Part shown: positions 26,323 to 37,900 of the stretch, one piece after another | How the letters are laid out: the number at the start of each line of letters is the position of its first letter | How positions within the stretch are numbered: the first letter of the stretch is position 1 | Assembly: GCF_009389715.1 (NCBI RefSeq) | Contig: NW_024068011.1 | Span: 238,138-302,137, forward strand | DNA from: Phoenix dactylifera | Lineage: Eukaryota > Streptophyta > Magnoliopsida > Arecales > Arecaceae | Reading direction: 5' to 3' | Length of the DNA: 64,000 nt | The notes under the pieces: generated by a model | The model's input: the letters and a program-made list of their open reading frames with translations, nothing else | Database searches by the model: none | What the model was told of the DNA's origin: nothing | Position numbers and translations under genes: made by a program

Positions 26323-27944
26323 TTCTTATGGAAGACCCATAGCAAAGCAAGCCATTAGAGCTCTACAATCCAGGATATATTACAAGCAAAGTGTACTTGT
26401 TACATTCTTCCCTACATCTCAGGTTGCAAGTCCGTCACTCTTGACTGGCTTTTGCTGATGGCACTCAATTGCGGGTGGGTTGGAGTTTACATAGGCACTG
26501 GAGGTAGGTGACAAGATCTATGCGAGATCTCCGCTGGCAGAACGTTAGTGGACACGGCTTCTGAAGCCGCGTGGGTCGCCTCGCCACTTGCACTTTGGAT
26601 AAAAGATGTTTTGTTCCCTGTAAGTAGGGTGTAATCAAATTCCTGGTGATTGTGAAATTATGATGTGTCATATTAGATTTTACAGTGAGACTAGGAGGGC
26701 TAGGCGCTTGTTCCATGTTAATGGCCCTAAGTTTATATGTGAAAATGGGATGCGACATTGCCAAATACCCCTGTAGTTTGCAGCAAGTATTGGGAATTTA
26801 ACGAATTTATGCATATTGTTAGTTCATAAGAGGTTTTGAACAAGAGTGCTGCTAACAAAAGCAGCTTATGGAAACCCAATAATGTAACAGGTAATGTGGC
26901 ACCACAGTTTCATCATCATTATTATATCAGCAAGAGTCGAGCAAATTGATAGTCAAGTTTATTTCTACCTCCAAAGGCTCAATAAGATTGAGCCATGTTT
27001 AGCAATGACATCGGTGGTAGCAAGTTATCAATAATTTTCCTTCAGAAAATAAAATGAATTATGTACTTCCTTTCATCTGGAAATCGACTTTGAACCTAGA
27101 CTCCTTAACTTGGACTCAGATGCATTGGATTAGGTCTGGTTATGCCTGACCCAGCCTGCCTCGAACGGCCAGATGGCTCTAAGAAAATCTTGAATGGACC
27201 TGACCCAATTCAATCCGGTTAGCCGAGAGTTAAATCTGAGTCAAATATCATGACCGGAATACATGGTTGGCTTGCCTTGGTCTTTACCAATGCCGGTTGC
27301 AGGCCTTATTTCTGCCCTTTCAGGCCCAATATAAAATTGAGCTAAATTGAAGTATTCAAACCGAAGCATATGTTTAGTCCATATATTTTCAAAGAAGCAG
27401 GTCACAGTAAGTGTCAGAAGCTCATCATTTAGGACCTGGAAGCAATTTTGATGTTTGAAGTTGTATGGCTGAGTACATTTATCAACTCAACGTATAGATG
27501 AGAAATGTTAAAATTCAATTGATTTGATTATATCTTGATGAATAGTCCCTTGCAGATTTAGGTGGCCTCATATATTTTGCTTTAGCGGTATATGTGCTTA
27601 AGTTGCAGGTATTCATATTAAGTTCTTTGAAAATCATCCTTCCTGTTTAAGAATTCTCCGAATTAATCTATTACCCAACTAGTTGAACTCTTCAAAATAA
27701 TCTATTCCTGAAATAGTTATGGAGCTAACCACAGAAGTAGAGCTAACCAAAACGGAGCATAAGTGGGTCATATGGTTCAAACCCAAACCAAATGTTGATG
27801 AATATAAATAAGCTCCAGCTTGGACCAAAATGCCTTCTTCCACCCTCAATTCTTCAGCAACAATCTAGTCTGAAACCTCCCAATAATCAAGCAGCCGTTC
27901 AGAAATAAAAATGGTGATCCTCCACTAATTACCACTGGATTCAG
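26323..27944. other. pTAC3 3' UTR and intergenic region
   Basis: The 3' UTR presumably covers the first few hundred bases; no poly(A) site can be fixed. Positions 27110-27330 contain GACCC/GGTT text of the dispersed family noted upstream of pTAC3. No gene is seen. Confidence 0.5.
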
Positions 27945-28560
27945 CCAACTTTATTGAAAATTAATTTTGACGGTGGAGTCCAAGCCAGGTATATTAAAAC
28001 TTAACTTTGACAGTGGAGTCCAGCCTAATAGTGAAGGTGCAAGTCATTATTAGAGATTATCATGGCTTTCTCATTGCTGCTTATACTTAACTTTGACAGT
28101 GGAGTCCAGCCTAATAGTGAAGGTGCAAGTCATTATTAGAGATTATCATGGCTTTCTCATTGCTGCTGCCAGATTCCAGTTCTCTAAGTTTTCAGTCTCA
28201 ACAGCCGAGTTACATGGAGCTTGGGAAGGAATTACAATGGCTGTTGGACGGTTGGAATGCTCCTGCAATATAAGTTGAAGGACATTCAAACGCTATCATT
28301 TCATGGTTGACTTCGCCGCATAGAGCTACAGAATCACCTCATCCGTGTCTTATCGATATTAGACAGACCATTGCATCTCTTGCCGCCTTCTCAGCAAATC
28401 ATAGACTCCGTAAAGAAAATGAAGCTGCTGATTGGCTTGTTCAAAGAGCGATAGCAAATGACAAGGAATTCATCTATAGAAACGATGTTCCTTCGGCTTT
28501 GCATGAAATTGCTCAAGTTGATGTAGTGAAGTTACATGTAAGGGAGCATTAGTCTACTTT
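27945..28560 (+). pseudogene. RNase H-like domain relic of a retroelement
   Basis: Translation near 27945 gives LLKINFDGGVQ, the first strand of the plant RVT_3-type RNase H domain. After a local duplication it continues with VQVIIRDYHGFLIAAA, AELHGAWEGI, VEGHSNAIISWL and LRKENEAADWLVQRA, in the family's order. A one-base shift near 28275 and stops near the start break the frame. Such domains occur in plant non-LTR elements and in host genes derived from them. Here it is a fragment with no reverse transcriptase nearby. Confidence 0.75.
28001..28168 (+). repeat. 86-bp tandem duplication inside the RNase H relic
   Basis: Units starting at 28001 and 28087 (TTAACTTTGACAGTGGAGTC) are nearly identical. 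A shorter related start lies at 27961, so the first strand of the domain is present three times. Confidence 0.9.
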
Positions 28561-28917
28561 TCCTCACCAGCAAGAAAAAAAGATTCAGCCTGCACCCTGG
28601 GTTTCAACTGCCAACTTGTGATGGCATCCATAAATAGCTGATTCGCAAAGATGTCTCATCTGCTGACCAGATGACGAACTAAAATCTAGGCAACTAAAGT
28701 AAAAACCACACATATTACAAAGAATCTTCATGCTAAAACTGTATTATATGGTCACCTTGCTATTACACATAATATGAATAACATAATTGTTAACTTATCT
28801 CCACTTATAGTCTATAGATGCAGAGACCAAAGCAACCATTAAGAAAAAATGGCGCCACTCATTTGCATTTCTGGCACCAAAATCAGCTCCTAACTGTTGA
28901 CAGAAGTAACCAACCAT

Positions 28918-31900
28918 TCATTTACCTTTTCTACGTTTCTGCATTCCAACGCAACTGGAGCAGTACCATTTTCCTTTTGGTTGTTCTTTCAAACCAACAC
29001 ATCCAAAATGGAACCACTCAATCTTGCACTGCAGGAAGAAAGTAAAGAGTAATTAGCACCAAGATTTTTTAGAACGGTAATTAACACAACTTTTTGGATG
29101 AGAAAATTCATGACAGAAGAGCAAAGAAAGACAACGAAAATGAAGCATACATCAGGGTTGTCACAAGCAACCATCTCCCCATAGCTAACTTGGTTGCAGA
29201 TACAGTATGTGGGTTCATTTGGGTCCACTGGTAATTCCAGATCTACGCTTGGTGGCTCCACTGCTAATCGTGATCTGCAGCCAACAAATGGAGTGTCAAT
29301 CTATTGCATCAATGTTATTGCTTATAAAGATCATTTTGAAAGAAGAAGCATACTTCTTCCGCCCCCCTCTGCTACTTTCAGCAACCCTTCTAGATCTTGT
29401 GCTAGCATCAGCATTTGAAGCACCAACACCCGCCCCAGTTGCAAGTTCCCTTTCTGTTTGCCAAACATAAATTACACGAGCAGTATATTAGCTAGAAATT
29501 TGGCCAATATCAAATGGGATTAAAACTGCATATCAGATACCTTCCATTAAATAGAGTGGAAGTTCCATAAGTACCTTGCCGGACCTCTTCAAGTTTTCTC
29601 ATGTATTGATCAAGTTGTTGGACGTGTGCATCAACCTACGGCACAAATTTATGATCAGCAATTGTGTAACCAACAGTTTCCTTGTTCAAGGATTATTGTA
29701 AGAACCATGGTTGGCGGAACCGTTCAGAACTGCTCAGTTTACGGTATTCTGAGCTGTACCGGCCATGAACCGGGACCGTTTCGGCCATGAACCGGGACGG
29801 TTCCGGCCACGAAAAAGACACCGGAGACAGAGGGGGAGAAGAAGGAAAAAGAGGAAGAGAGAAAGCGGGGGAGGGAGGAAGAGGGAGAGGAAGGAAGAGG
29901 CAAATTTGTCGACTTTCACTTAACTCCAAAAATAAAAGGGGCCCTCTCCGGCCCCTTTTTCGAACGAAACAGGGGACCGGAGCAGAGCCCTTCTTCCGCA
30001 GCTCCCCGGCCTCCGTCTCCTCTGCGCGGCAGCTCCCCAAGTCTTTACTGGCTCTCTGCCGGCCTCCTCTTCTCTCTCTTTTTCTCTCTCGTTCTCCCTC
30101 TTTCCTGCCCCTTTTACTGTGTTGGTACAGACCCGGCTCGGCACGGCGCAGGTCCGTACCAACCTGTGCCGCCATACAACTAGTCCGGAGCCTGGTACCA
30201 GCACAGCAGACCATGATAAGAACAAAATTTAACTTTGCAGATCGTGGTTTTATCTTGGCTGAAGCCAAGGTCCGCCGTACCGATACCGGTCGGTGTACCG
30301 GTGGCCGTCCGAACCGGTACAGTACCGATCCGGTCCGTTCCGTACCGGCCAGTATCGGTACCATACCGGCCCGGTACGGCGCGGCACGGGGGTTGTTTTG
30401 AAAAAAAAAAATTGAGGTACCGGTGCGAATAGTTCGCACCGGTACGATGCCGGTACCAAGCGGTACCAACCGGTATGGACCATGTGCCGGTCAGCTCTCC
30501 TAAAAACCATCCGATACCAAATCTGTGTGGTTCGCACCGGTACGATGCGGACCATGTGCCGGTCAGCTCTCCTAAAAAACCATCCGGTACCATTGTGTTT
30601 TCACTGTTTATCAAACTAAAGCATTTTGTTTGCCTACCTTGTAGGCAAAGATTATCACACATGTGATCCAACAAATTTGATTTTTATATAAGGTGAAAAT
30701 GTGAACTGGGAAGCTTATATACCATATCATAGACCTGTGTGGCCAAGGCCACTTTTTCATCAGCAATCCTGATGCAGTGCTTTTGTTCATCGAGAGCCTC
30801 ATCAGAAAATCTGATAAGTGATGTATCAGGAGTAATGTTACCAGACTCAACTCCCAGCCTAATATCCTCTATTTCTTGTTCACAGCGTTGTTCATTCTGC
30901 CGCTGTACTCCTGCATGTATTTACAAGAAACATAAATGAACCGAAGAGCTGCCCTACCTTAATGTGTTAATAAAGAGTGAAAGAATGTTAAAAGCTGCAG
31001 CCATCAAAGTGCTCATACTCATACAAGTAACCTTATGTTTACAGAGGCACATTCATAATCGGACAGAAATATAAGCATCCACATGTATCAATATCAATAG
31101 ACACCTTTCTGTATGTTGAGATATGCCTTGGCAAGTTATATAAAACTGCAAATTTCAAATTACTATGATCAATTTATTTTACAGTTTATCATCACTAGAC
31201 ATGAAACGTCTGTAGATAACTTTTTTGATATGTGAAAAATCCATAAACTGTTGCAAATTTCTAACAATTTAAAATCTTGATAACATATGCCCTTCAATTG
31301 AAGTGATTGTATTCCATGTCATTATTGATTTCATATATGCCCAGAAATTTCTAAATTTCTCCTGTTGTTTTGCATATCATTGCTGAATTCATGACAAAAA
31401 ATTGAGACTGCGACTACATGCTTCTTGAAATTTATAAGTCAATTTGAAATGTTATAGTTCCAAGTCTTTAAGTCTGATTGGCTTTAATATGTGAGTATTG
31501 TTGGCCCCACATATTATCACTTGGATATATGCTATAACAGCCAGCTCCTATGATAACATTTTATCTTTTGGGTGTCAAGTGTCTTCCACCTAATTTTATA
31601 CAAATAAACAAGCATAGTCTTCAAAGTCTGTTGCCCAATTCAAGGTCTCCTTATCCTTCTTTCTCGCCTCTTTCTTTCTTTCCCTTTTCCTTGCCACCAC
31701 ATTTTTTCCGGTAAATCTTCTTTTACTTATCTATCTCTTCATTTCTGGTTCACTTGTTGCAATATATATGTCATTTTCTACAGGGATGCAAGATATGAGA
31801 AGATCATAGCAACTTCAAAATTCATGTTGACTCAATATTAAATTAATATATGAGCCCTTGAGTCTAATGTGGCACCAGAGCCAGGTTGAGGGCCTAAGTG

Positions 31901-34900
31901 CCATCTCTAATCAGATCTTCAACTAGCTTCCCTCATTCATCTCCTCATTAATCCATTGGCATGCAGGCCGATTTGAGGCTCATTCTGCCCTTTTGCCTCT
32001 TTTTTTATGACCACATAAAGGACAGGTCATCTTCTAGTAAAACTCCTCTCTTCACTCTAAGAATGCTAAGGCAGTCAATAAAGAAATGTTGATCTTCTCA
32101 AAGTTTGGACTATCGAAAAAGAGAGCCCTAACATGCTCATCGCAATCTAATATTCGGGAATCCGTGGATGTACTCAGTTTTAGACAATTTCATTATAATG
32201 TCATGTTAATTAACAATCTCTCATGAATGAGGTTTTTCTGTTTCATGAAGAGCTCTTTGAAACTTTGTAGCTTAGTTAGGATGTTTCATTCTCAGATATA
32301 TACCCTGTTCAGTGCTAATCTATCAATTCATAATGATAATGTGTGTTAGTCATTTAACTCTAGGTAGCAAAAGTCCAATAGAATTATTCATCAAATCCCC
32401 TATTCTTATACTCTACAATAGAATGGAGAGCCAAAAATAATGCACCATCACCTTGTGGAAGTGGAAAGGACATTATACTCAGTCTCAAACTTCTCGATTC
32501 ATACAGTTGTCAGGCAATCCTAGCATCTAAATTAGAAGCATGGCATCCAACGTTCCTAAGGGATGTTACCATAAAACAACATATTGCCCATGTCATCCCT
32601 TTCCTATCCGTTCCGGAGGTGTTTGGAGGTATACTTTCTCTGTGAAAATGGGCTATGGGGCAACAATAGATGTTGCTCTTTTAGGTCAATCTTTCTTTGA
32701 TGCTCATACAACACAAGGGATACAAGCATTACAGCCCCTATCTTAGAAAAGGATTTGTCAAATGCTAATATCAATTTTTCAAGTTCATACCCTTGTTTTC
32801 TATTCAAGGTAGAGAGTTTAAGAGAAGCCATCTGCATCTCAAAGGACTGAAGCAGTGATATAGCAATTATGCACTTGTATTGAGAGGAAATACTCTACTT
32901 CGGCCCAATAGTGTCCCTTCTTATGGCAGTCAGGCACAATAGCAAAGTTATATTACGTGCAATATGCAGTTTTCAGCTCATTGGTGTCATATAATCATAT
33001 CCCAAAATTAGTCTGACATGTCAAGTTGGCATTCCGCTTGAAATAGAAAACAAACATCAAAGCATCCTAGCTTGGAATTACGCTTAACTAATCATTTCTT
33101 AAATCTTTTGTGAATTCACCAGACAACTTTTCCTCCCTCGGTTCCTCCCTTTCGTTTCATGTATGGAATAACAGCTAGACACATCTAGTTGACTTGTAAA
33201 CCTGCAACACCTACCAAGAAACATAACCCCATACTGACAAAGTACATGTATCTCTTCTTTTTTTGCTAAGAACAAGAATATGTATTGGTAAATGAAGAAA
33301 TCATATCTACATTGATTGTTCACAAGCTCATAACGGGAATGTGCATAAGCACATTCAGACAAGCATTTAATTTGGCACCAAGTATAGATCTGTAAATGAT
33401 CCTTCAAACACATACAAGCTCTGCTAACATGTACATTTATCACAAGCTCATAATATATGCATTGATTGTTCACAAGCTCATAACTGGAATGTGCATCAGC
33501 GCATTCAGACAAGCATTTAATTTGCCACCAAATATAGATCTGCAAATGATCCTTGACACATACAAGCTCTCCTTACACCTTACCTACCACATACTGCCAA
33601 CTTATCCAAAAAACCATGCATCTAAACAAAATTCAGTACTTCTTGATGGTTTCAATAAATTCCTGCCTAAATTTCTCAATACTTTTATTCAGATGTGTTT
33701 AATCAGTATGATTAATCGACTCAATTTACTCTTGATCATGTTTGTCATGCACATAAGAATCAAGCACAGGAGTTATATGTAAATGTTGAATTAGTCATAG
33801 ATATAGATAGATCTAAGCTAGAGCAAGAATGAAGCCTTGTCCTAGGTACCTACCATAACTGAAGGAGTTAACATGGTAAAGCACTGAATAGCTCTATTGC
33901 CCATGTTGGATCATATTATGGTAGAGTGGTTGTGTTATTGCTCATCAATATTTGCAGTATTGACCCTTACCGGCCAGCATAAGGCACATTACACTAACTC
34001 AGTACCAATCAATGGTATAGCTACTGTCTCAACTCCAACAATGCACCATGTAACAGAACAGGGGGTACCATAACGATTCAACCCGTACTAGTAAGTTATG
34101 GGTATAGGGTCCAGTATTGAGATTGAAAACCTTGGTGCATATCACCTTTATATGCCAGATTTAGGCCAGCATATAAAAGGATGTGCTTGTATTTAAGTTT
34201 CTCCTTTCAAACCCAAGCTCAACCATCTAGAATAGTTTTTTGTTTTGTGTTGAGAAGCTACCCTTTATTTTACTTTTTTTCAAGGATATAGATAATTCCT
34301 GAATCTAAAAGAGAAACAACACATATCATGATTCTACATCAAATTGAAGGCTAAAGCCAAAACTATACAACCATTTCGCAGTATTACCAAATATATGATC
34401 TTCACACAGTACTGATAGTTTGCGTACAACACCAACATTATCTTGTTAATGTGTAAATGAAATATATTTCTTTTATCCTTGACATTGAGCTCATATATTT
34501 TACTGATAATATAAACATCATTATTTAATTTTTCTGTATGATAAATTACTTATAAATATGCAGTGCACATGATAAACAACATACACCATGAATATCTACG
34601 AAAACTATGATGCTGGACTCCTATAAATTAATTATAAAATATCGTGTTCCAAACATGTCCATACACTAGCATAAAGTAGTGAACAGCGATCTAGGTTAAA
34701 GTGCAAAATGACTAATGAGGCACATATTAGCTTGCAAATTATGAATCTTTTGACAAACTTGCTTATCAAGTTTTTCCATAGCATGGCACAACATTCTGTG
34801 TCGATGACTACCAAGTTTTGCCATAGCATGGCACAACATACATACCATTTCAACACTAAGCAAGCTCAAGCACAATGAGCAATATGTCAATCTTTGTTAA

Positions 34901-37900
34901 GGATCAGCTTTAATTTTGAAAAAATCACAGACGCAACATTGAAGTAGTTCTCATTGTTCCTGCATTATGACTGCTGTGTTTCACCAATTATAATGTGCAC
35001 TTCTGAGTTATATATGTAGTTCATGAGAAAGAAATGGAACATGACCACCAGTTCTTGAAATGGAGATGTATCTCTCAAAATTTAGATGGCTCAGCTATGT
35101 CGAATGTTATCCCAAATGTTTTAAAGAAGTTATCATCTTTCTTAGCCTTCTTAGCAAGCAATACCTCTATGTTTAGATATTGTTGAAGAGATAGTGTCTT
35201 TAAGCCTTCTTAGAGTCCCATAATGACATATCCTTGCTCGATAATGACATGAGTAAACGGAGGTAAAGGAACCGTGGATGAACCAAAACAGTTGAATATT
35301 ATGCCTTATCTAAGGCCAAGATGTGGTGGAGTCGATCTAAAATAGAAATTCATTTATATGGCTGTTTTAATTTTAGGGACCATATATTCATGCTTCACAA
35401 AAGGGGAAAAAGGCACAAATTAAAGCGCCGTCAAAAGTCAAGAAGGAAAAAAAAAACAAATATTACATTTCATACAAAAAAGGAAGTGATAATTTATTCT
35501 CTCTGCCATCTAACACATTCAACACGGCAGGCACAACTTACAAAATCAAAATGCCACTAATATAGAGATAATAATCATGTAACTGACATGCATAAGAATT
35601 ACAGCAAAGAAACTTATAATACTAGTTACTGAAAAAAAAAAGAAACTTATAATACTGATACAATTTTTTGACATAACACATACCCTGTAAACTTTTATCT
35701 AGATCTCGCATCAATCCATAATTACGTTGCAGCAGGGCTGGCAAGGACTCGAAACCTGAAGGAAAGCCAAGTTACAGTAAAAAGCACATTATTGGAATAA
35801 CCAACTCAAATGTTCAATATAGAATAGAATTACCTAAGGACATAGCAAGAAAACTAAGCTCCGTGCCTTTCAATAACTTTTCCTTTCTAATGTAATCTAA
35901 ATTTCCAAACAAGAAGTGTATTTGATCCCATGAACTCACATATTACAGTTTGGTTTTCTGATTTGCTCTGCACTTCAATTCACAGACATATATATAAAAT
36001 TGTTCACCAATTAAAAACCTGAATTGACCCTAACACAGATCAGAAAGGATCCAATGTTGCAAGAAATGGATGCACTCTAAAAAAAATTGAGTGCAAGAAA
36101 AAGACAAATAGAAAGGGAAGGTTGGAAGACAGAGTTAAAAGTACGGAATCAATGTTTTGATAGACTATGGGATGACGCGTGATGACTAGGTGTGCATCTA
36201 GGCAAGTGCCAAGAAGCAAAGACATCCAACCACAATAAATTAGAAAGACCAATAGAAATAAGGAGAAATATAGGGAAGTTATAACCAAAAATTGAAGTAC
36301 AGCAAACCTTATAGAATGTAGCAAGTCAAAGGGAACTAAGGAAAAAGTTAATAATAATTCATAAAATTGATCTAATCCTTCATACTCAAACATGATGCAG
36401 AACATTAAGGAGGGAAAGTAGGCAGCCCAACTAGGTAGTCATTCTTTAAAACAATGTGTGCAGCAACTGACAAATCATAAATATACCTAATAGTCAAAAT
36501 AATTATATACTAATACATTTCCTTCATACAAAGTGAGAAAGAGGGTATAACCAACTACTCTTTCAACCAATGATTTAAATATAAAAAAAATATATTCTTT
36601 TCTAATCATATTTCTAGAAAGCAGTTTTTTGAGCTAGCCATGAGGCGCGTAGAGAAATTATATCCTACACCCGGTGTACTAGCTCAATGGTACACCAAGC
36701 CAATATTATAATGCCATGTGGACATTTAATATGCATTTTTTCACTCGCTTTCTTCGCTTCACTTCTACTTTTTATCTCTATTTTTAGTCTATTTTGTGCA
36801 CATAACTGCCACCACCATGTTCGGATAAAGAGGAGGCTACGTTGGAGGCAACTACTCGCACAACAGAGGCGGCAACGAAAGGGACACATACGGCGACCAT
36901 AGTATATCGTACTGTACCGTACCGAACCGAACGATACCAAACGTATCATACCGTACGGTCCAGGTACCGGTGACATATTGAATGTCGATACGCCAAAAGA
37001 ATTCCGTGCCAACACTATGCTAGTATGGCATCGGTACGTAGTCTGGTACCGAGACGACGAACCTTGGCGGCGGTGGCGACTACAATGGCGGAAGGGACAT
37101 AGGCGGTGACCGCAGCGGCACAAGAGGCAGAGGCAGAGGCAAAAGGGGAAGAGGCGGCTAATGGCAAGAACCAAGACTGTCAAGCATCCCTTCCTCGTCA
37201 ATTGCCAGTGGGGGATGATACGAGTCCTATCCTTGCTTCTCCTCTGAAACTCATACCCAAGTCAATGCTGTTGGAGTGCTTTAAAGAACTTCTCACCATC
37301 AAAGAGGAGACGGTTCCTGCCATCGCTCCGGAGTCGATCCCTATTTCCTAGTTTGGACACTGCATTTCCAATTGTTTGGATTGCATCTTTACTTCATTTT
37401 CTATTGCTTAGTTTCCCTTCAAGAGAGGGGGCAGAGGGCTTGACCGAATCCACTTCCCTTTTTTTCTTACACTGAGGTGGTCAAAAATGTCCACGTGGCA
37501 CCATAGTATTGGCCCAGTGTATTGCCGAGCTAGTAGGATATAATTTCCCCTCCTTGAGGCATGCATTAACCAAATGCTATAAGGTATCCACATAAGACAT
37601 TTCAACTAAGGAATACATTCCAATATGCCCCAAATCTCATTTGAGTTATTACATGAACCATGTGGCTTATTTAGAGGTCAACAAGGACAATGATCTAATC
37701 ATCATCAAGTTCAGGTTATATCAGAAACGCAAGCTTTGAATCTCATTTCATAGACGGAATAACACCTCAACTAAGACCATTGATTTATGAACATCAATCT
37801 TTACCATAAGCATCCATACTTACTACAGTTAAGGTTGTGATCCATACCTGAAATAAATTTGAAAAACTCAAGCCAACAGAAAATTTGAGAACAATACATA

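Noticed and set aside
29693..30674. Open frames of up to 258 codons on both strands
   Set aside because: They cross purine and pyrimidine tracts and GGTACC repeats, with no family resemblance.
33310..33572. Spaced direct repeats as a CRISPR-like array
   Set aside because: Only two long units in a plant intron; a simple tandem duplication.
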